Shown here: in pieces, positions 1 through 5,038 of the stretch
How the letters are laid out: each line of letters starts with the position of its first letter
How positions within the stretch are numbered: the stretch's first letter is position 1
NCBI GenBank assembly: GCA_021819225.1
Contig: JAKARU010000055.1
Coordinates: 1-5,827 of the forward strand
DNA: 5,827 bases
Direction of reading: 5' to 3'
Origin: Thermoplasmata archaeon
Lineage (GTDB): Archaea; Thermoplasmatota; Thermoplasmata; Thermoplasmatales; Thermoplasmataceae
Made by a program: the position numbers and the translations under genes
Notes under the pieces: generated by a model
Seen by the model: the letters and a program-made list of their open reading frames with translations, nothing else
What the model was told of the DNA's origin: nothing
Databases searched by the model: none

Positions 1-1
1 T

Positions 2-256
2 GTCCTGAACCCGCTGAACTGCCATAATGACGGTGTCCTGCCATACGTTCCCCAGATAACCTCAGCGTCAATTGCGGGCTTTGCTGATAAAATATTGAAA
101 GGCGGGGAAGAGGATGGGAAATTGTATATCTTTAACTTCAATGGATTCACAATGGATCAGTTTGATGTGAAAAGAAGACCTGACTGCAGCGTATGCGGGA
201 AGGGAATATATGTATACATGGATGATAAAAAATTCAGGGGGAGGCAGGTCCTATGA
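2..256 (+). CDS. C-terminal part of a ThiF/MoeB/HesA-type E1-like adenylyltransferase (5' truncated by window edge)
   Basis: The reading frame is open from the window edge to TGA at 254-256 and gives 84 residues. Visible features are a Cys followed by GVLPYVPQITSASIAGF (about residues 7-27), which corresponds to the Cys-x(n)-GVLGPxxGxxGSLQA stretch of MoeB/ThiF proteins, a beta-rich segment ending in GFTMDQF, and RRPDCSVCG (about residues 58-66). The latter supplies the second CxxC zinc pair typical of this family. The family adenylates the C-terminal glycine of ubiquitin-like sulfur carriers (ThiS, MoaD) in thiamine or molybdopterin synthesis, or activates other small modifiers. The ATP-binding Rossmann region and any catalytic cysteine lie outside the window, so the pathway cannot be chosen. 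The stop overlaps the next start as ATGA, indicating co-transcription with the HAD gene. Family assignment rests on motif recall, not on a search. Confidence 0.72.
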   Translation, partial: VLNPLNCHNDGVLPYVPQITSASIAGFADKILKGGEEDGKLYIFNFNGFTMDQFDVKRRPDCSVCGKGIYVYMDDKKFRGRQVL

Positions 257-867
257 AGAGAAGCATTAAAGGCATAATATTCGATCTTGACGGGACTCTA
301 ATTGATTCTTTCTCTCTGAGAGTCGATTCATGGCACAGGGCCCTATACATGAATGGGGCAAACGTGGATAAATGTGATATTGAGCCATTGATAGGACTTC
401 CCGGTATATCTCTTGCCTCAATTTTTTCTGATTCACCTGAGAAGGTTGAAACTGACGAGGAGAGGATATTCAGGGAAAGAATCGCGGAGGTGGGCTTCTT
501 CCCAGACGTGATACCGACCCTGGGCAAACTTGAAAGCATGAATGTGAAATGGATCATAGTGACATCCGCAAGACGTTCCTTTGTTGATCTGATTCCAGTA
601 TCTCCCGGGAAGGTAATAACTGTTGATGATGTGGAGACTGGAAAACCCGATACAGAAGCCTATGAGAAAGCGTCAGAGATAATGGGTATTGATCCGGGCG
701 AGATAATGGTTGTCGGAGATTCAATCAATGATATAATTCCTGCGAGGGCGATGGGAATGCTATCGGTACTGGTTACCCACGGTTTCAGGAAAGACATAAA
801 AATTCAGGATCTGACAGTAAAAGAGATTTCAGAAATAATACAGGTTATCGGTGAAGGATCAAACTGA
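253..867 (+). CDS. HAD-superfamily hydrolase, phosphoglycolate phosphatase-like
   Basis: This 204-residue protein carries all four haloacid dehalogenase motifs. Motif I is FDLDGTLIDS with nucleophile Asp11 and acid/base Asp13. Motif II is IIVTSA with Thr104. Motif III is Lys131 in the GKPDTEAY context. Motif IV is VVGDSINDI with Asp156 and Asp160. The segment between motif I and about residue 85 is helical and suits a small C1 cap, as in Gph/PGMB-type phosphatases. The usual role is hydrolysis of a small phosphorylated metabolite in the cytoplasm; the substrate cannot be read from sequence. ATG253 overlaps the upstream stop (ATGA), and a GGGGGAGG Shine-Dalgarno at 237-244 is well spaced, so the start is well supported. 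The last 9 bases overlap the 3' end of the convergent minus-strand gene. Pairing with an E1-like enzyme suggests a cofactor or repair role, but that is inference. Confidence 0.9.
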   Translation: MKRSIKGIIFDLDGTLIDSFSLRVDSWHRALYMNGANVDKCDIEPLIGLPGISLASIFSDSPEKVETDEERIFRERIAEVGFFPDVIPTLGKLESMNVKWIIVTSARRSFVDLIPVSPGKVITVDDVETGKPDTEAYEKASEIMGIDPGEIMVVGDSINDIIPARAMGMLSVLVTHGFRKDIKIQDLTVKEISEIIQVIGEGSN

Positions 868-1548
868 GGGTATGTTCCAGGTATTTCCCAGGAACCGGAA
901 TGAGAGGTTATCTGAACTGGATGCGAGGGTTGAATTTGTAAGGTCACCTATGAGGCTAACTGTACCCGAGAAGAATTCTCCTGTTCCATTTGTTGATAAA
1001 TTTCCAAGGAAAACGTTCCCTGCATAAAGTGAAACTTTCAGTAATGTCGCAATGATTGGGATCACTCCAGACATCATGAGTTCATATCCTCCACTGTTAT
1101 TTGTCTTCAGAAGCTTTGCTTCTGTGAAGAATGGGGGTATTAAAGTCGATATGTTCTGGCTGTCCGAGCTCATGTTCATTCCTGATAGAAACTCGGATAC
1201 CACCGCGACGAATATATATTCTATGGAATGAAATGACCATCCATCAACCTTCATCTTTGTCAAATTTAATGGCAGGGAAACATTCCGGCTCATTGAGGCC
1301 TCAGGGTTTATTGTTAAAACATTGTTCATGATATCTACATGAGATGGCAGGAAGCCAGAATTTGACCCATTCAGCCTGGCCTGCACAAACACGGTACCAT
1401 TTGTTATTCTCAGATCTTCGAATGCCATCTCTATACTTTTAAGATCATTCTCTGTCGTGATATACACAGAAGATGCCGATATGACAAGGAAAGCAGCAAG
1501 AATAGCAAATGCCATCAGGCTGACCATTTTGCTGATCTTCATTCGCAC
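859..1548 (-). CDS. Membrane-anchored exported protein rich in N-glycosylation sequons, function unknown
   Basis: The 229-residue product has a short basic N-terminus (Arg2, Lys4, Lys7), then a hydrophobic segment at about residues 8-30 that would act as signal peptide or anchor. The rest is Ser/Thr/Asn-rich with alternating hydrophobic stretches, suggesting a beta-rich extracytoplasmic domain, plus a moderately hydrophobic part around GVIPIIATLLKV. I count 11 N-X-S/T sequons (NGT, NGS, NVS, NLT, NMS, NIS, NNS, NLS, NGT, NST, NLS), consistent with a heavily N-glycosylated surface protein. No cysteine or catalytic motif is evident and I do not recognise the family. Two starts are possible: GTG at 1548 or ATG at 1542. 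I favour GTG because the TATA-like element at 1570-1577 lies about 25 nt from it, as for the other leaderless genes here, and no Shine-Dalgarno precedes either. The 3' end overlaps the HAD gene by 9 bases. Confidence 0.75.
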   Translation of the reverse strand: MRMKISKMVSLMAFAILAAFLVISASSVYITTENDLKSIEMAFEDLRITNGTVFVQARLNGSNSGFLPSHVDIMNNVLTINPEASMSRNVSLPLNLTKMKVDGWSFHSIEYIFVAVVSEFLSGMNMSSDSQNISTLIPPFFTEAKLLKTNNSGGYELMMSGVIPIIATLLKVSLYAGNVFLGNLSTNGTGEFFSGTVSLIGDLTNSTLASSSDNLSFRFLGNTWNIPSV

Positions 1549-1569
1549 ATAAATGCATATAAAATGAAT

Positions 1570-1577
1570 TAAATAAA
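1570..1577 (-). promoter_or_regulatory. Putative TATA box for the minus-strand sequon-rich gene
   Basis: On the minus strand this reads TTTATTTA. Its centre is about 25 nt from GTG1548, the distance expected when transcription starts at the initiation codon. The plus-strand reading, TAAATAAA, is also AT-rich, so it might help fire the divergent gene, but that is weaker. Confidence 0.5.
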
Positions 1578-1628
1578 GTTTTCATTGTTACCTGTTTCTT
1601 TTCAGATCAGGACAAAAAAATTATAATT

Positions 1629-1777
1629 ATGTTACCTATCAAGCGTGATCTATCCTGTATTTTGAAAAAATCACTAAAAGGAAGGAATTTTTCTATACAT
1701 TTGTCTCATACAATCTTGGAAAACTCTTTATTTTTATTACTCTCCTTTATCTCTTCGGGTACAGGATAATACAGGGA
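1629..1777 (+). other. Coding 5' extension of the PIG-V-like gene, without a usable start (frame break)
   Basis: The frame of the downstream CDS stays open upstream of ATG1778 as far as TGA1646-1648. The extension is basic (KITKRKEFF) and then strongly hydrophobic (LGKLFIFITLLYLFGY, about 1715-1762), an expected first transmembrane helix just before the WDS motif. It contains no ATG, GTG or TTG in frame. Two one-base corrections restore a full gene. One extra A in the A6 run at 1665-1670 joins it to ATG1629 (MLPIKRDLSCILKK, then ITKRKEFF). One T fewer in the T4 run at 1660-1663 joins it to GTG1645 (VIYPVF, then EKITKRKEFF). The AT-rich TTATAATT at about 1618-1628 would suit a leaderless start near GTG1645 better than ATG1629, which lies inside it. 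Causes could be sequencing error, a recent mutation, or recoding/slippage. Confidence 0.6.
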
Positions 1778-2686
1778 ATGAATTACTGGGACAGCACTTA
1801 TTACGTTGGAATCGCAGAATACGGATATTGCACACTGCCTTCACAGGCTTTCAGCCCTGTATTTCCAGCGTTTATAAGGGTTTTTGACCTGATACTGCCA
1901 AGGGGGAATTTCTGGTTCATAGTTTCCTCCATTGTTGTTGCAAACATCTTCGGAGAAGCATTTGTCATCTATTTGTATATGAAAAAAGGCTATAAAATCG
2001 CAATACTGGTAGGTCTCTTTCCTGTTTTTTTGCTGTTCTCCACAATCCCATATTCTGATGATATAGCATTGCTTTTTCTTGCAATATCCATGGAAAGCAC
2101 AGATCTTATAGCACTGGGATCTTTCTCGATTGCCCTCGCAACTTTTTTAAATCTTGCTTACGCTCTCCCAACATTCGCATTCAGGCTGAAGCGCTGGTGG
2201 ACATTTATTTTTCCCGCAACTGTTGGAATCATAGCAGTTCTTCTTTTCTGGCACTATGACGGTTCTCCATTCATGTATTTCACAATTGAAAAGAAATACT
2301 GGGGAGTTTTCTTCGGGACTCCCATTATCCAGGAAGGGAGCATCATGTCGTCATATCTCCATTACGGCATCCCCTCCATTATTTTTCTAGTAAGAAATTA
2401 TGCATTTATGTCGATTTTCTTCGTAGGTACATATCTTCTTTCGAGAAGCGAATATACACATAGATTTTTTTTAACATTGTACTGCCTCTCAATCGAAATC
2501 CCCCTGATGTTTGTTGTAGGTGTACCTGAATTTTCAATTCCAAGGCTTCTCCTGCCGGCTTTCCCTGCGCTTTTCCCATATGCAAGCTATATCAAGAAGG
2601 ACAGGTTCTTCATTTTTTACATAATCATAGGGACTTTGTTTGGAGTCATATTTACGATCTGGCAGTTCAGGTCATTTTTCGCATAA
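1778..2686 (+). CDS. Polytopic membrane protein resembling PIG-V-type mannosyltransferases (true N-terminus lies upstream)
   Basis: The 302 residues from ATG1778 are almost entirely hydrophobic, with roughly 7-8 membrane spans. The start reads NYWDSTYYVGIAEYGY (residues 2-17), matching the WD-x(n)-Y-x-x-IAxxGY lumenal signature after the first helix of PIG-V/GT-C mannosyltransferases. AFSPVFPAFIR (24-34) matches the AFFPxxPxxxR element, PYSDDIALLFLA (91-102) the PYSExxFxxL element, and IPRLLLPAFPALFPY near the C-terminus fits the conserved Arg-rich end. In eukaryotes such enzymes transfer mannose from dolichyl-phosphate-mannose to GPI; in archaea members are likely lipid-linked-sugar glycosyltransferases. 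ATG1778 is the only standard in-frame start, but it would remove the first helix and begin at the active-site loop, so the true gene almost surely starts upstream. Whether it is intact is uncertain. It is transcribed divergently from the sequon-rich surface protein. Confidence 0.7.
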   Translation: MNYWDSTYYVGIAEYGYCTLPSQAFSPVFPAFIRVFDLILPRGNFWFIVSSIVVANIFGEAFVIYLYMKKGYKIAILVGLFPVFLLFSTIPYSDDIALLFLAISMESTDLIALGSFSIALATFLNLAYALPTFAFRLKRWWTFIFPATVGIIAVLLFWHYDGSPFMYFTIEKKYWGVFFGTPIIQEGSIMSSYLHYGIPSIIFLVRNYAFMSIFFVGTYLLSRSEYTHRFFLTLYCLSIEIPLMFVVGVPEFSIPRLLLPAFPALFPYASYIKKDRFFIFYIIIGTLFGVIFTIWQFRSFFA

Positions 2687-2781
2687 TGTGTCAGTAATCT
2701 GATGAGTCCGGGCATCACCGAAGATAAGTTTTTCAATAAGGGAAAGTGAGGGTGATGGAAATGCATTTTTCGTGAGGGAAA

Positions 2782-2808
2782 CAGAGAAGTATTTCTCCCT
2801 GTTCTCTG
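2782..2808. repeat. Short inverted repeat between genes
   Basis: CAGAGAA at 2782-2788 and TTCTCTG at 2802-2808 are perfect 7-bp inverted arms with a 13-nt loop; an alternative inner hairpin, GAGAA-GTAT-TTCTC, overlaps it. There is no T-run directly after, so it is not a typical terminator. Role unknown. Confidence 0.35.
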
Positions 2809-2858
2809 GGGAACACTGCAAAAAAGAAGATTTACGGATTCAATTCCTATATATGTAT

Positions 2859-2878
2859 AGTAATGTAGAGTAATGTAA
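2859..2878 (+). repeat. Tandem 10-bp direct repeat upstream of the 2911 promoter, possible operator
   Basis: AGTAATGTAG at 2859-2868 is followed directly by AGTAATGTAA at 2869-2878, giving two copies one helical turn apart. A weaker, related ATAGTGTAAT follows at 2887-2896, flanking the other side of the TATA box. Position next to the TATA box suits a repressor or activator site. The product of the gene it precedes may be the DNA-binding protein, but this is inference. Confidence 0.45.
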
Positions 2879-2881
2879 ATT

Positions 2882-2889
2882 TTTATATA
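2882..2889 (+). promoter_or_regulatory. TATA box of the 2911-3912 operon (leaderless)
   Basis: TTTATATA is centred 25.5 nt before ATG2911, and no Shine-Dalgarno precedes that ATG. Transcription therefore probably starts at the initiation codon. Confidence 0.65.
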
Positions 2890-2910
2890 GTGTAATTTGA
2901 TCATGTCAAT

Positions 2911-3210
2911 ATGACCAAGGTGGGGCTTAAAATAGAATCAGGAACATATGAAAAATTGAAGTGGCTGAAAACAAGATTCGATTTTGCATATGAATACAGT
3001 TTATCATGGGATGAATTTTTCCAGGCGATAGTGAAGGATGGCATCCTTATTCTGGCTCAGGACTTGATGAATAGCAGGAATGGGAATCTGAAAGTTGAGG
3101 AAATCCTGAATCTTCTTACGGGAAATAACGAGGAATTGCGGAATGACCTGAAACATCATCTTGCAGGTGGCACGGTCCTTTCCGGAAAAAGGCCTAATAA
3201 GGAGGGGTAG
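2911..3210 (+). CDS. Small protein, possible ribbon-helix-helix-like DNA binder, function unknown
   Basis: The 99-residue product begins with a predicted strand (KVGLKI, residues 3-8), a helix (TYEKLKWLKTRF, 12-23), a linker, and a second helix containing SWDEFFQAIVKDGILILAQ (32-50). The strand-helix-helix order with TYEKLK and SWDEFF anchors resembles archaeal ribbon-helix-helix/CopG-type small proteins, although the loop between helices is longer than usual. The C-terminal half (KVEEILNLLTG, then polar residues) is probably helical then disordered. No cysteines or catalytic motifs are present. ATG2911 is set by the leaderless promoter. The stop is 3 bases before the start of the membrane protein at 3214, so the two form an operon. 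A role as regulator acting on the tandem repeat at 2859-2878 is plausible but unproven. I am confident it is a gene, not of its function. Confidence 0.75.
   Translation: MTKVGLKIESGTYEKLKWLKTRFDFAYEYSLSWDEFFQAIVKDGILILAQDLMNSRNGNLKVEEILNLLTGNNEELRNDLKHHLAGGTVLSGKRPNKEG
3201..3207 (+). promoter_or_regulatory. Shine-Dalgarno site for the four-TM protein
   Basis: GGAGGGG lies at the very end of the upstream gene, 6 nt before ATG3214. It contrasts with the leaderless first gene of the operon and fixes this start. Confidence 0.7.
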
Positions 3211-3213
3211 ATT

Positions 3214-3912
3214 ATGGATGGGGAAAATGATCGGGATTTAATTTCCTTTTCCAACGATAAAAGCCATAAGGGATCAGAAGGAAGGCGATGGATTACAGCA
3301 CTTATTGATATTGGGATCGTAATTACCTTCGAATTAGCAATTATATTACTTGCATCAATCAACATCATCAAATTCAGCCTCATCCTCCTATTTTCAGGTT
3401 TTTTGGCATTTCCTGCAATTGCTCTTGCAATACTCCTGCTAACTCTACCTTCGAGAACCAGCACGCTTCGCAGGAAGAAATTTGTCTCTGTACTCAGGGT
3501 TGGCTTAATCATCCTGAGTTTAGAATTATTTAGCATTTATGTTGTATACATCTTAGTCCCTGCATGGTTCACCGATGGGAATTTCCTGGTTTTTCTAATT
3601 CCACAGGCAATAGGCTTAATCGCATTTTCCATCATAGTTTCAAGTTATGGATTCAACCACAGGTTTGTGAAAATTTCAAGAATATCATCCCTGAGATTAA
3701 CGTCAGATTCAAATGGCATGGTTCAAGGCATTCAGAGAGATAATATTCTGGACCAGAGGTCTTCCAATCTCATCGAAGCAAAAATTCGTGGGGATATCTC
3801 TGATGAGGACTTCAGGAAGCAGCTGGACGATATGGACCCTGTTAAAAGGAAACTCATAGAAACAGTTGTCCAGAAGGCCGATGAGAAACTCAAAGGAATG
3901 TATAAGTGGTGA
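3214..3912 (+). CDS. Four-TM membrane protein with a C-terminal SHOCT-like motif, function unknown
   Basis: The 232-residue protein has a polar N-terminus (1-25), two pairs of hydrophobic segments at about 28-50, 54-78, 93-116 and 123-145, with a basic loop TLRRKKF between helices 2 and 3, and a cytoplasmic-looking charged tail from about 148. The tail includes NLIEAKIRGDISDEDFRKQL (185-204), which fits the SHOCT short C-terminal domain pattern, LxxLxxxGxISxEEFxxxK. SHOCT motifs occur at the ends of many bacterial and archaeal membrane proteins and probably mediate oligomerisation. A final charged helix follows (KRKLIETVVQKADEKLKGMY). A strong GGAGGGG at 3201-3207, 6 nt from ATG3214, supports the start and translation from a shared transcript with the small upstream protein. 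I recognise no transport or enzymatic motif, so the biological role is open. Confidence 0.8.
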   Translation: MDGENDRDLISFSNDKSHKGSEGRRWITALIDIGIVITFELAIILLASINIIKFSLILLFSGFLAFPAIALAILLLTLPSRTSTLRRKKFVSVLRVGLIILSLELFSIYVVYILVPAWFTDGNFLVFLIPQAIGLIAFSIIVSSYGFNHRFVKISRISSLRLTSDSNGMVQGIQRDNILDQRSSNLIEAKIRGDISDEDFRKQLDDMDPVKRKLIETVVQKADEKLKGMYKW

Positions 3913-4529
3913 TTCAGGGGAGACTTTCTGGAGATCATGACTGTTTCTTCTATTTATTATCAAGATTATTGAATCGTTATGTCCTCAAAAATCCACCCAT
4001 AGTCATTTTATTTCTCGGCCCAGGGGTCAACTATCTTGTGTTTGACAATCTGATAAGAAGCATTTCCAATGCTTCAAAGGGAAATACCTCGACATGACTC
4101 CATCACTCACCGTTGAATCATACCAGAGCACATCACTAACGAATCCTGTAATTTATTTACTCAGCGAATTATATGTGGTTTCATTAACTAGCAAACCTCA
4201 CTGATAAATACAGTGAAGAGTATGTGGCATTGAAAACATTCGATCTCAAGACTGCAAGAATGCATTAAATAAAGGCGAACAAGAGGGATTTATGGAAATA
4301 TATCGCAGAAGGGAAAACACGATCCTTTCAAAGGAAGTGACAGAGGTATGCATCATATTGATTTTCATTCTGTAAAAGGGTCAGCATGATCAAAGGCTGT
4401 GCTTACTGAAGATTCCATGATTTCTTTGTCTGTCTAATGAGAGTAACGATGAAAGGAGTGATTTCCAGGATTTCAGCAAATCCGAAGACGGAAAATTCCA
4501 ATTATAACTGGGAGAACCCGAAAAAATGA
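3913..4529 (+). pseudogene. Decayed transposase remnant, ISL3-like (IS204/IS1001/IS1165 group)
   Basis: This otherwise gene-free stretch holds transposase-like blocks in the expected order but in shifting frames. Near 3920-3940, GETFWR and GDHD in different frames recall the DETSFRRGH start of the catalytic domain. IVILFLGPGVNYLVFD (3999-4046) recalls VLFVGPG...FD. LDMTPSL (4088-4108) matches the DMSPSF block that carries the second catalytic Asp. From 4188 one frame gives LANLTDKYSEEY, then LKTARMH-stop-IKANKRDLWKY (4245-4301), matching LKTARAYQIKLNLRDLWKY. SMIKGCAY and RFHDFF recall the later PMIKxAxTIKRHWDG block. Four in-frame stops (TAA4266, TGA4338, TGA4359, TGA4407) precede the final TGA4527; three align with Gln, Trp and Arg positions, as single-base changes would give. 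About 130 bases between the DMTP and LKTA blocks seem missing. I saw no terminal inverted repeats. The family is judged from motif memory only. Confidence 0.62.
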
Positions 4530-4591
4530 TTATCTTCATTTTGAGAACATGCAGATTCCACTCAAAGCAAGATTAAATCCTGAATTAATGA

Positions 4592-4607
4592 ACCAAAAGT
4601 TTATTAT
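4592..4607 (+). promoter_or_regulatory. BRE/TATA promoter of the padR-ABC operon (leaderless)
   Basis: ACCAAAAG (purine-rich BRE) is followed by TTTATTAT at 4600-4607, centred 24.5 nt before ATG4628. No Shine-Dalgarno precedes that start, so a leaderless transcript is expected. ATTAA at 4572-4576 and TTAAT at 4585-4589 form a short inverted repeat just upstream that could be a regulator site, though AT-rich palindromes arise easily by chance. Confidence 0.65.
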
Positions 4608-4627
4608 CGCTTTCCGATTTCGCAAGA

Positions 4628-5038
4628 ATGCGCGGAGGAATGCTTAAATTCTGGATTCTTAAACTTCTATCCTCTCAGCCCATGAATGGCACAGAAATAA
4701 TCAGGGAAATGGAGAAGAGGAGTGGAGGTCACTGGAGACCAAGTCCAGGGAGCATTTATCCTGCTCTGGCCTCTCTCGAGAGAAATGATCTGGTAGAAAA
4801 GAATGAGGATGGCAGGTATGAAATGACGGGCAAGGGAAAGGAAACAAGGGACGGCATGAATGACATCCTGGAAAATTTTAACGACAGGGAAGAGGAAGAT
4901 GACATAATACAGGGAACTGCTGGTAATCTTCGGTATTTGATCGAAGGGCTCAGATCCGGGTTGGTAACTAAGTCACAATTGGGGAATCTTGTAGATGAGT
5001 GCAGGAAACTGTTGGAGGAATATAACAATGGAAAGTAA
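4628..5038 (+). CDS. PadR-family transcriptional regulator
   Basis: The 136-residue product is the usual size for a PadR protein with a short C-terminal helix domain. The winged helix occupies residues 1-70: helix 1 MLKFWILKLLSSQPMNG, helix 2 EIIREMEKRSG, then the family hallmark HWRPSPGSIYPALASLE (35-51), followed by the wing NDLVEKNEDGRYEMTGKG. The charged remainder (about 75-136), containing LRYLIEGLRSG and LVDECRKLLEEY, is probably the dimerising helical region. PadR proteins are usually repressors of neighbouring transporter operons, often binding a drug or other small ligand. The stop overlaps the ABC ATPase start by 11 bases, so the two are co-expressed, and autoregulation is likely. 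ATG4628 is chosen because the promoter points to it. ATG4640 is in frame, but its GGAGG is too close to serve as a Shine-Dalgarno. Confidence 0.92.
   Translation: MRGGMLKFWILKLLSSQPMNGTEIIREMEKRSGGHWRPSPGSIYPALASLERNDLVEKNEDGRYEMTGKGKETRDGMNDILENFNDREEEDDIIQGTAGNLRYLIEGLRSGLVTKSQLGNLVDECRKLLEEYNNGK
5014..5018 (+). promoter_or_regulatory. Shine-Dalgarno site for the ABC ATPase
   Basis: GGAGG inside the end of the PadR gene lies 9 nt before ATG5028. It selects that start and explains translation of an internal, overlapping operon gene. Confidence 0.65.

Noticed and set aside
2699..2728. CTGATGAGTCC followed by CCGAAGA, resembling a hammerhead ribozyme core.
   Set aside because: The bases between CTGATGA and GAA do not form stem II directly against the core, and I found no flanking stems I and III or cleavage site. 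Probably chance.
2702..2860. A possible broken ORF (starting MSPGITEDKFFNKGK) continuing past TGA2747 and TGA2753 to TAG2858, with a coding-looking stretch REGNREVFLPVLWGTLQ.
   Set aside because: I recognise no family, the open part is only 34 codons, and two stops interrupt it. It may be a gene remnant, but support is too weak to annotate.
2617..2904. Minus-strand ORF of 95 codons across the 2687-2910 intergenic region.
   Set aside because: It overlaps the end of the membrane gene and covers the promoter and repeat of the 2911 operon. Its composition (runs of Tyr/Ile/His from AT-rich DNA) looks non-coding.
3156..3536. Minus-strand ORF of 126 codons opposite the four-TM protein.
   Set aside because: Shadow of the plus-strand gene, which has a promoter-linked operon position, a strong Shine-Dalgarno and a coherent membrane topology.
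3906..4097. A 63-codon plus-strand ORF starting at GTG3906.
   Set aside because: Not an independent gene: it overlaps the SHOCT gene stop and its middle matches a transposase block, so it is part of the pseudogene.
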